Assembly: GCA_002496475.1 (NCBI GenBank)
Contig: DAJV01000046.1
Span: 1 to 11,240 of the forward strand
DNA from: Vulcanisaeta sp. UBA163
Lineage (GTDB): Archaea > Thermoproteota > Thermoprotei > Thermoproteales > Thermocladiaceae
DNA length: 11,240 nucleotides
Direction: 5' to 3'
The first letter of the stretch is position 1, and each line of letters starts with the position of its first letter. The position numbers and the translations under genes were made by a program. This document shows positions 6,252 through 11,240 of this stretch, in pieces. Under the pieces are notes generated by a model. That model worked only from the letters and a program-made list of their open reading frames with translations. It was not told the DNA's origin and did not search any database.

Positions 6252-6397
6252 TCAATTTAGAACCCAGGGAAGGCTATAAAGCACCTGCTCCTCCAACTGA
6301 TCATCCTCTCCAAAATCATAATGACAAAACCACATTTCTCCTCCTCCATATTCACGTAACCACACCTCGGGCAAGTTATTCCACCAATAATTGACAT
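6252..6397 (-). CDS. Zinc-ribbon microprotein with an apparent one-base frameshift (48 aa if restored)
   Basis: From ATG 6397 the frame reads MSIIGGITCPRCGYVNMEEE and then KCGF. As written it continues into an unconvincing tail and stops at 6257 (46 residues). One extra base in the T4 run (plus-strand A4 at 6326-6329) instead gives CGFCHYDFGEDDQLEEQ followed by VLYSLPWVLN, with a stop at 6252-6254. The restored protein has the full CPRC...CGFC knuckle pair (C9, C12, C22, C25) of a small zinc ribbon plus an acidic tail. The second CxxC exists only in the shifted frame, which strongly favours that frame as the ancestral one. A TATA box centred near 6423 lies about 26 bases upstream of the ATG, so the gene appears to have its own leaderless promoter. 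The function is unknown; such microproteins often bind nucleic acid or a protein partner. Confidence 0.6.
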
Positions 6398-6630
6398 TAA
6401 TCACTAATACCCTAACTCTTTAAAAACCTTGCATTTCAATAGCTCTATAAATCCTTGATTCATAATCGAATTATTATTTTTACTAAGTATAAATGGTATA
6501 GTCACGCAATGGAAAGGATTATGTATGGTTTATCCTCTGCTTATTACATGAGCAATATGCATTATGTAATTAATTTTCTTGGCTAAGTGTAAGGATTATT
6601 TTGCACGTTAATAATAATGATACCAGAAGC
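6398..6630. other. A/T-rich spacer between divergent genes
   Basis: This stretch carries the TATA box of the zinc-ribbon gene (minus strand, 6419-6427) at one end and leads into the promoter of the plus-strand membrane protein at the other. Between them I see no convincing gene. A 25-codon frame starting at ATG 6509 has a TATAAAT nearby (6488-6494) but nothing else in its favour. Confidence 0.5.
6419..6427 (-). promoter_or_regulatory. TATA box of the zinc-ribbon microgene
   Basis: GTTTTTAAA on the minus strand is centred near 6423, 26 bases upstream of ATG 6397. This is the same spacing seen at the well-supported genes in the window. Confidence 0.6.
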
Positions 6631-6640
6631 ATTTATAAAG
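6631..6640 (+). promoter_or_regulatory. TATA box of the DUF4870-like gene
   Basis: ATTTATAAAG is centred near 6635, 26 bases before GTG 6661. It lies inside what would be coding sequence if the upstream TTG 6601 were used, so it argues against that longer start. Confidence 0.7.
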
Positions 6641-6660
6641 GACTTTTTCTTATTGCCTAT

Positions 6661-7014
6661 GTGTCACAGTTAAGTGAGGAAGAGGGTATTTGGGCATTGG
6701 TTGCCTGGATAATACCACTTCTTGGTGGGATAATTGGTATAGTAGTGAAGCCTAATTCCAGCTATGTTAAGCATTGGTCATATCTAAGCATTGCCTTTGG
6801 CTTGGTCATAATTGGCGTCGATGTGGTACTCGGAGTGTTATCACTCCTGACTGTCCTAATACCACCAATACACATAGTAATAACAGCACTGGGTTACCTA
6901 GCAGGTCTAGTATTCCTAGTAATATGGATAATCGGCATATTGAGGGAACGCAACTCAATCTACTGGAAGCCAACAATAATATATGACGTGGCAAAGATTA
7001 TTGGAGCACCATAA
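6661..7014 (+). CDS. Small integral membrane protein, DUF4870/Tic20-like
   Basis: Starting at GTG 6661 (117 residues), the protein begins SQLSEEEGIWALVAWIIPLL. Hydrophobic segments lie at about residues 9-27, 40-63 and 70-92. After the first helix comes the polar stretch KPNSSYVKHWSYLSIAFGL, which resembles the conserved FVRFHAxQSL-type segment of DUF4870/Tic20-like small membrane proteins. The assignment is from pattern only. The function of that group in archaea is unknown. The in-frame TTG at 6601 would add 20 residues but lies upstream of the TATA box at 6631-6640, so the GTG start is preferred. The gene is monocistronic and the next gene is a tRNA on the opposite strand. Confidence 0.7.
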   Translation: MSQLSEEEGIWALVAWIIPLLGGIIGIVVKPNSSYVKHWSYLSIAFGLVIIGVDVVLGVLSLLTVLIPPIHIVITALGYLAGLVFLVIWIIGILRERNSIYWKPTIIYDVAKIIGAP

Positions 7015-7122
7015 ATAAGGCGCCACAACCCAAGACTTAAAATCACCATAAATCATCCTGACAACCAACACCCATAAATAAAATGGGCAAGATTTGAAAA
7101 TGAGAGTATTAATTGCAAAATA

Positions 7123-7200
7123 TGGTGCCCCGGCCGGGATTTGAACCCGGGTCACGGGCTCGAAAGGCCCACATACTTGACCGGGCTATACTACCGGGGC
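7123..7200 (-). tRNA. tRNA-Glu (anticodon UUC)
   Basis: A complete cloverleaf reads on the minus strand. The acceptor GCCCCGG (from 7200) pairs with CCGGGGC, followed by discriminator A at 7126 and an encoded CCA at 7125-7123. The D stem is GTAT/GTAT with two G-U wobbles. The anticodon stem has four GGGC/GCCC pairs closed by T-G, and the seven-base loop CTTTCGA places anticodon TTC at positions 34-36. The T arm is CCGGG-TTCAAAT-CCCGG. There is no intron. A TATA-like ACTTAAAAACC (7224-7233 region) lies about 29 bases upstream of the mature 5' end, and a T4 run (7117-7120) just downstream can terminate transcription. Confidence 0.96.
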
Positions 7201-7223
7201 TCGTAATCATTAGAAACACGTTG

Positions 7224-7233
7224 GTTTTTAAGT
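7224..7233 (-). promoter_or_regulatory. TATA box of tRNA-Glu
   Basis: ACTTAAAAAC on the minus strand is centred about 29 bases upstream of the mature tRNA 5' end at 7200, which implies a leader of only a few bases. Confidence 0.6.
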
Positions 7234-7276
7234 CTTTATCCAGCTCCTTCCGTCCTTAAAGGGGTATGGGTTAATT

Positions 7277-7284
7277 AATTTAAG
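7277..7284 (+). promoter_or_regulatory. TATA box of the GH13 gene
   Basis: AATTTAAG is centred near 7281, 27 bases before ATG 7308. It supports ATG 7308 over the adjacent in-frame TTG 7305, though the two differ by only one residue. Confidence 0.6.
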
Positions 7285-7307
7285 TTCGTGGTTTTGCAAT
7301 TGATTTG

Positions 7308-8732
7308 ATGCCCATTACCGTATTTAGGGTTGATGATCTTTACTTTGTTAGGTTTTCGGTGAGTGGGCGCCCTAGGAGGGCTGCCTTTGTAGTTGGTAGC
7401 TTTACGGCATTCATGAAACCCATCGAGCTTGAGTTTTGTGGTTCTGATTATTGCGCCTATGTTTCGCTGCCTCCAGGTAAGTATTATTATAGGTATTTAA
7501 TCGATGGTAAGGTCGTCCTTGATGATGGACCTGTGGAGAATGGGTTTAATGTACTTGAGCTTGGTGGAGTTGTTAGGAGGATCCGTGGAGTTAGGCGCAG
7601 GTTGTTTAGGGCAATTTATGGGATCTTCGTTGATAGGTTTGGATGTAAGAGGGAGGGTGGACCAAGGGATAGGCTTGGTGGTGACCTATTCTTCATTAGG
7701 GATAGGCTTAGTTACATTAGATCCATGGGCTTCGATGCTATTTATTTAACGCCTATCTTTAGGGCAATGTCTTACCATAGGTATGATGTTATTGATTACT
7801 TTAATGTTGATGATGACTTAGGCAGTAATAAGGCATTTAAGAAATTATTGAGGAGTGCGCATGATCTTGGTATTAAGATTATACTTGACTTGCCTATTCA
7901 TCACACGGGTTCCGAGCATCCTGCCTTCAAGGCGGCCTTGAATGGTGATCCAGAGTTCTCTCATTGGTACTATATCTATGATGGTGATTATGAGAAGTTT
8001 ATGGATGTTAGAAGGATGCCTAAGTTAAACATGAAATTCGCTGGCGAGTGGATTAAGGGTGTCGCGCTTCATTGGGCATTGTTGGGGGTTGACGCCTTCA
8101 GGATTGACGTTGGTGCCGGCATACCACCCTGGTTTTTATGGGATCTTAGGAACTTCGTTAACAAGCCATTAATTGCCGAAATCTGGGGCGACCCATTTCT
8201 ATGGAGAAATGCAGTTGATGGAGTCATGAATTACCAAGTATGGGAACCCCTCATTAGGTTCCTGCGTAATGAAGTAAATGCCGAGGAATTCGTCCAGGTA
8301 CTTAGGAAGCAGCTGAAGACATTACCTAGGCACTTCCTAATGAATTCCTGGCTTTTCATAGATACTCACGATACGTCAAGGGCTATAACGTTGCTGGATA
8401 ATGATGTTGAGAAACTTAAGGCGGCACTCGTATTCATGTACACTTGGGTTGGAACCCCAATGCTCTATTATGGTGATGAGATAATGCTTGAGGGAGGCCC
8501 TGATCCTGATAACAGGAGGTGTATGGATTGGAGAAGAGTTAATGGTTCAAATACCCTTCATGAATTCATAAGGATATTATCGAGATTAACCTTAACGCTA
8601 AGATACATAACTGTCAACTCCAGTGAGTTGATTTATTATGGTAATGAACTTGAGGTTAGGTTAAGCAATGAACCAAGAATGTATAAGGGCGGTATCTTGA
8701 ACGGTGATTACTTCATTATTAAGGTTAGATAA
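7308..8732 (+). CDS. GH13 alpha-amylase family enzyme, neopullulanase/cyclomaltodextrinase-like
   Basis: This intracellular retaining alpha-glucosidase-type hydrolase has 474 residues from ATG 7308. An N-terminal beta-sandwich (about 1-85, with PPGKYYYRYLIDG) resembles the starch-binding/E-set domains fused to neopullulanases. The (beta/alpha)8 barrel follows. All conserved GH13 regions are visible: region I DLPIHHT at 194-200; region V MPKLN at 237-241, a hallmark of the neopullulanase subfamily; region II FRIDV with nucleophile Asp267; region III AEIW with acid/base Glu291; region IV DTHDT with His354 and transition-state Asp355. Region I has His-His where Asn-His is usual. The C-terminal beta domain is short. 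There is no signal peptide, so it acts in the cytosol, probably on malto-oligosaccharides or cyclodextrins imported by the transporter encoded just downstream. The precise specificity cannot be read from sequence. Confidence 0.93.
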   Translation: MPITVFRVDDLYFVRFSVSGRPRRAAFVVGSFTAFMKPIELEFCGSDYCAYVSLPPGKYYYRYLIDGKVVLDDGPVENGFNVLELGGVVRRIRGVRRRLFRAIYGIFVDRFGCKREGGPRDRLGGDLFFIRDRLSYIRSMGFDAIYLTPIFRAMSYHRYDVIDYFNVDDDLGSNKAFKKLLRSAHDLGIKIILDLPIHHTGSEHPAFKAALNGDPEFSHWYYIYDGDYEKFMDVRRMPKLNMKFAGEWIKGVALHWALLGVDAFRIDVGAGIPPWFLWDLRNFVNKPLIAEIWGDPFLWRNAVDGVMNYQVWEPLIRFLRNEVNAEEFVQVLRKQLKTLPRHFLMNSWLFIDTHDTSRAITLLDNDVEKLKAALVFMYTWVGTPMLYYGDEIMLEGGPDPDNRRCMDWRRVNGSNTLHEFIRILSRLTLTLRYITVNSSELIYYGNELEVRLSNEPRMYKGGILNGDYFIIKVR

Positions 8733-8785
8733 ATTAACAAAAAGTTCTCATTACCCATGGTCCTAATAATTGCTTTATTAATGAG

Positions 8786-8819
8786 TATACCTAGGTATAA
8801 ATATATAGATAAATATCTA
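8786..8819. promoter_or_regulatory. Tandem palindromes upstream of the sugar-binding protein gene
   Basis: Two palindromes sit side by side: TATACCTAGGTATA at 8786-8799 (perfect over 14 bp) and TAGATAAATATCTA at 8806-8819 (6-bp arms around AA). Their centres are 20 bp apart. They lie between the GH13 stop and the TATA box of the transporter operon, 60-95 bases upstream of that box. They could be operators for a sugar-responsive regulator. Alternatively they could be hairpins helping to end the GH13 transcript, since a T-rich stretch follows at 8820-8838. Confidence 0.5.
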
Positions 8820-8838
8820 ATCTTTGTCTTTTTTATTT
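8820..8838 (+). terminator. T-rich tract, possible terminator of the GH13 transcript
   Basis: This pyrimidine-rich stretch contains a T6 run (8829-8834) and lies about 90 bases after the GH13 stop and before the next promoter. It fits T-tract termination in archaea, but it is far from the stop codon. Confidence 0.35.
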
Positions 8839-8877
8839 ATGAGTATGCATGAATTATATAAATCAATTACGGTAATG

Positions 8878-8886
8878 CTTTTAAAC
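8878..8886 (+). promoter_or_regulatory. TATA box of the sugar ABC transporter operon
   Basis: CTTTTAAAC is centred near 8882, 28 bases before ATG 8910. This indicates a leaderless first gene with its own promoter, separate from that of the GH13 gene. Confidence 0.7.
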
Positions 8887-8909
8887 CAGTTCATAGTACT
8901 TAGACACGT

Positions 8910-10325
8910 ATGAATAGGTTTGGACTGTCCAGAGGTGCCTTGATAGGTATAGTCGTTGCTGTGATAGTAATAATAGCCGCGATCGTGGCCGTTGTTTACC
9001 TGTATAAGCCCTCTGCGCCGAAGCCCGTAACCCCGCCAGGCTTTACGATACCAATAAGTGACTTCACGCCACAGAATGTTTATAGCCCAAGTTTCGCTCA
9101 AACCTTCTGTTCAAAGGTTGGTAATGTAACAATAACCGTATGGAATACCTATAGTACAAGCGAGAACGAGGCATTTAACACATCATTAGTTTCCTTCGAA
9201 CAATTATACCCATGTATACATGTTGAGGTTACTTACGGCGTTAGTATCGCAACGAGTAACTTCATATCAGCTGCAAAGGCTGGTCAAGCTCCAATCGTAT
9301 ATAGGGACACAAGTGATGACTCAGGTAAGCTATTTGCAGCAGGCCTATTGCTCAATCTAAGTGAGTATTTGCCGCCATTAGTGTTTGAACAATACCTGCC
9401 CACGGCAACCCAGAACTTCTACCTAAGCACATCAAGTGCCCATGGTTATTACGGCCTGCCAGATAATATTAATTACATCGTCATGTTCTACAATAAGCAG
9501 TATATATCATCACCACCAAACACCACAGACCAATTAATCAACACATGCCTACAGGTCAATAGCACGTATCACGTGTGGTGCATTGCCTACGGTGTTGGCT
9601 CTGAGTGGGGCTATAGATTCGCCGCCTGGTTCGCAGGCTTTGGAGGACAGATATTCAATTCCAACAACATGCCAACGCTCAATTCAAGCGCCATGGTTAA
9701 CGCCCTAGAGTTCTGGTACAACCTAACATATGGCCTACACATAAATGCCCCAGACATGAGCCCAAGCCTTGAGGGCCAACTATTCACAAGCAGCCAAGCA
9801 GCAATAATATTTGATGGACCATGGGATTTAGGAACATACTTCAAAGCCCTTGGTTGTAACTTAGGCGCTGCGCCATTGCCTGTCGTTGGTCAAACAGGAT
9901 TGCATGCAAGCCCATTCATAGGTAGTACTGGTTGGGTAATCGCATCACCACAGGCAAGTGGAGCCACGCCACAGCAGCTAGAGGCTGCGTTGGTATTCAT
10001 ACTATACATGACTGGACCACAGGCGGACCTTAACCTATGGAATTACGCCCATGATATACCGGCCAATCTACAGGCCTATAACACGGCAGTTAGTCAATTA
10101 AAGGCTGGGCAGTTATCACCATCATGTCTCAACAACATTATGGAAGGCATATTTGCCCAGGCCCAATACGGCCAGAAGTTCCCCAACATACCGGCAATGG
10201 CTTATTACTGGCCAGCATTCCATCAGTACGCAACTGCCTACTTCGCTAACCAGACAACTGCTCAGGCCGCTGCGCAGGGAATGGAGCAGTACATGCTCCA
10301 GCAGATGGCTCAATCAAGTGGTTAA
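8910..10325 (+). CDS. ABC transporter sugar-binding protein, membrane-anchored (MalE-like, SBP family 1)
   Basis: This 471-residue protein should capture malto-oligosaccharide outside the cell. The N-terminus has a short charged stretch and one hydrophobic segment at about residues 9-31, then a Pro/Lys/Ala linker (33-44). The SBP family 1 fold begins with the strand VTITVWNTYSTSENEAF. The middle carries YGLPDNINYIVMFYNKQY and AAIIFDGPWDLGTY, both characteristic of maltose/oligosaccharide-binding proteins. There are eight N-x-S/T sequons and six cysteines, consistent with an extracellular glycoprotein stabilised by disulfides. No lipobox cysteine is present, so anchoring is by the N-terminal helix. 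The SRGALIGIVV start resembles archaeal class III (pilin-like) signal peptides, so cleavage at the start of the helix is possible. The permease gene follows after 15 bases. Sugar specificity is inferred from the adjacent GH13 enzyme. Confidence 0.92.
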   Translation: MNRFGLSRGALIGIVVAVIVIIAAIVAVVYLYKPSAPKPVTPPGFTIPISDFTPQNVYSPSFAQTFCSKVGNVTITVWNTYSTSENEAFNTSLVSFEQLYPCIHVEVTYGVSIATSNFISAAKAGQAPIVYRDTSDDSGKLFAAGLLLNLSEYLPPLVFEQYLPTATQNFYLSTSSAHGYYGLPDNINYIVMFYNKQYISSPPNTTDQLINTCLQVNSTYHVWCIAYGVGSEWGYRFAAWFAGFGGQIFNSNNMPTLNSSAMVNALEFWYNLTYGLHINAPDMSPSLEGQLFTSSQAAIIFDGPWDLGTYFKALGCNLGAAPLPVVGQTGLHASPFIGSTGWVIASPQASGATPQQLEAALVFILYMTGPQADLNLWNYAHDIPANLQAYNTAVSQLKAGQLSPSCLNNIMEGIFAQAQYGQKFPNIPAMAYYWPAFHQYATAYFANQTTAQAAAQGMEQYMLQQMAQSSG

Positions 10326-10328
10326 TCA

Positions 10329-10334
10329 AGGTGA
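10329..10334 (+). promoter_or_regulatory. Ribosome binding site of the first permease
   Basis: AGGTGA lies six bases before GTG 10341 and can pair with the 3' end of archaeal 16S rRNA. It selects the GTG start. Promoter-proximal genes in the window lack such a site, as expected for leaderless mRNAs. Confidence 0.65.
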
Positions 10335-10340
10335 CTTATA

Positions 10341-11231
10341 GTGGATTATCTTCAAAAATTAGATCGTGTTTTTATTCAATATCTTTATCTCCTCCCCATA
10401 ATAGCCATTGCATTATTCCTATTCCTATACCCAGTGGCTTATGCTGTATATATTTCATTTACAAACTTCAATCTTTATCACCTATTTCATTATACATTTG
10501 TTGGTTTGAAAATTTATGAACAATTATTAACAAGTAGCACATTCTATACGTTACTGCTAAACACGATAATTTGGACGGTGGGTAGTCTAATACCCATGGT
10601 TCTCGTAGGGTTCATACTAGCTCTAATACTTAATCAGAGGGATATTAGGGGTAGGAACGTCTTCTTCACACTACTCTTGGCTCCCTGGGCATTCCCGGCA
10701 TACATATCCCTAGTGATTTGGTATGGCATGTGGAATTATGAATATGGAATCGTCAATAAATTCCTTGGATTACTTGGAATACCACCAATTAATTGGTTAA
10801 CATTCACGAACACCGCTTGGGCAGCGCTAATATTGACGAATCTATGGTTATCATTCCCATACTACACCGCGGTCTTTCTATCAAGTCTACAAGGCATACC
10901 TGCTGAGTTGTATGATATTGCTGTGGTTGATGGTGCTAATGCATGGCATAAGTTTAGATATATAACATTACCCTTAATGAGGAGTGCCATAGCCTTCGTT
11001 AGTGTTGGCGGTTTCGTATTCACATGGAATAACTTCTACCCAATATACATATTGACAGGGGGTGGTCCGGGTATATCCACTGACATACTAATCGTCTATA
11101 CGTATCAGGAGGCATTCTCCTATGGTTATTATAATATTGCCGCTGCATATTCAGTTATCTCAACAATTATCCTAGCAATCATGGCCATACTAATGCTTAG
11201 GGTTGGTAGGGTTCTCGAGGTGATAACATGA
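10341..11231 (+). CDS. Sugar ABC transporter permease, MalF-like
   Basis: This 296-residue integral membrane subunit forms half of the translocation channel. Six hydrophobic segments lie at about residues 13-37, 72-98, 106-128, 155-180, 212-235 and 262-288. The EAA loop that docks onto the ATPase is clear: AELYDIAVVDGANAWHKFRY from residue 188, closed by I-T-L-P-L-M. The protein is shorter than bacterial MalF, lacks the large periplasmic P2 domain, and is of usual length for archaeal and Gram-positive homologues. It sits 15 bases after the binding-protein gene, with GTG start and its own AGGTGA site. Its stop overlaps the next ATG (ATGA). The ATPase subunit is not in the window. Confidence 0.93.
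   Translation: MDYLQKLDRVFIQYLYLLPIIAIALFLFLYPVAYAVYISFTNFNLYHLFHYTFVGLKIYEQLLTSSTFYTLLLNTIIWTVGSLIPMVLVGFILALILNQRDIRGRNVFFTLLLAPWAFPAYISLVIWYGMWNYEYGIVNKFLGLLGIPPINWLTFTNTAWAALILTNLWLSFPYYTAVFLSSLQGIPAELYDIAVVDGANAWHKFRYITLPLMRSAIAFVSVGGFVFTWNNFYPIYILTGGGPGISTDILIVYTYQEAFSYGYYNIAAAYSVISTIILAIMAILMLRVGRVLEVIT
11217..11224 (+). promoter_or_regulatory. Ribosome binding site of the second permease
   Basis: GAGGTGAT, a strong anti-16S match, lies within the last codons of the first permease and three bases before ATG 11228. Confidence 0.6.
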
Positions 11232-11240
11232 GCAATAAGT
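11228..11240 (+). CDS. Start of the next operon gene, probably the MalG-like permease
   Basis: ATG 11228 overlaps the first permease stop as ATGA and follows a strong ribosome binding site. Only Met-Ser-Asn-Lys is visible before the window ends. The identity as the second permease comes from standard binding-protein/permease/permease operon order, not from the residues. Confidence 0.6.

Noticed and set aside
6509..6586. 25-codon plus-strand frame (MERIMYGLSSAYY...) after a TATAAAT element
   Set aside because: It is too short to judge and has no motif. The TATA is only about 18 bases from the first ATG (30 from the second in-frame ATG). It could be a chance frame or part of a small RNA.
7123..7200. 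Possible integration (att) site at the tRNA-Glu 3' end
   Set aside because: No second copy of the tRNA 3' end and no integrase gene occur in the window.
1..11240. CRISPR array, insertion sequence or C/D box sRNA
   Set aside because: No regularly spaced repeats, transposase frame or terminal inverted repeats were seen. I found no C/C' (RTGATGA) plus D (CTGA) arrangement in the intergenic regions.

Overview
The window looks like chromosome from a thermophilic crenarchaeote, most likely of the Thermoproteales/Vulcanisaeta-Caldivirga type. That placement is a guess from overall character and no search was run. Support for archaea: a CDC48-type AAA ATPase tail, a class I lysyl-tRNA synthetase, a tRNA-Glu with encoded CCA, A/T-rich TATA boxes about 26-29 bases upstream of start codons (so mostly leaderless mRNAs), GGTGA ribosome-binding sites only inside an operon, heavy AGG/AGA/ATA codon use, and a sugar-binding protein rich in N-glycosylation sequons.

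Layout. (1) 1-423 (+): C-terminal end of a CDC48/VCP-like ATPase, whose stop overlaps by 15 bases the convergent end of a left-handed beta-helix acetyltransferase (409-1119, -). (2) 1120-1171: a 52-base divergent spacer with one A/T box equidistant from both start codons. (3) 1172-3284 (+): two consecutive coiled-coil proteins of unknown function, the second with 28 heptads in one unbroken register. (4) 3298-5273 (-): class I LysRS followed by a small three-helix membrane protein that overlaps its stop codon. (5) 5378-5662 (-): a MoaD/ThiS/SAMP-type beta-grasp protein ending in Gly-Gly. (6) 5757-6397 (-): two small genes that each need one extra base in a T-run to read correctly. One is a CxxC...CxxC zinc-ribbon microprotein whose second CxxC appears only after the shift. 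(7) 6661-7014 (+): a small membrane protein resembling DUF4870/Tic20-like proteins. (8) 7123-7200 (-): tRNA-Glu(UUC). (9) 7308-11240 (+): a malto-oligosaccharide locus with a cytosolic GH13 amylase/neopullulanase-like enzyme, then an ABC substrate-binding protein, a MalF-like permease and the first codons of a second permease.

How they work together: the last block is a coherent uptake and degradation module. The binding protein captures oligosaccharide outside the cell, the permeases import it, and the GH13 enzyme, which lacks a signal peptide, cleaves it inside. The amylase and the transporter have separate TATA boxes. Two 14-bp palindromes with centres 20 bp apart lie between them and are candidate operators. 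The rest is mainly housekeeping plus the unexplained coiled-coil pair and the frameshifted pair, which are the parts most worth following up.
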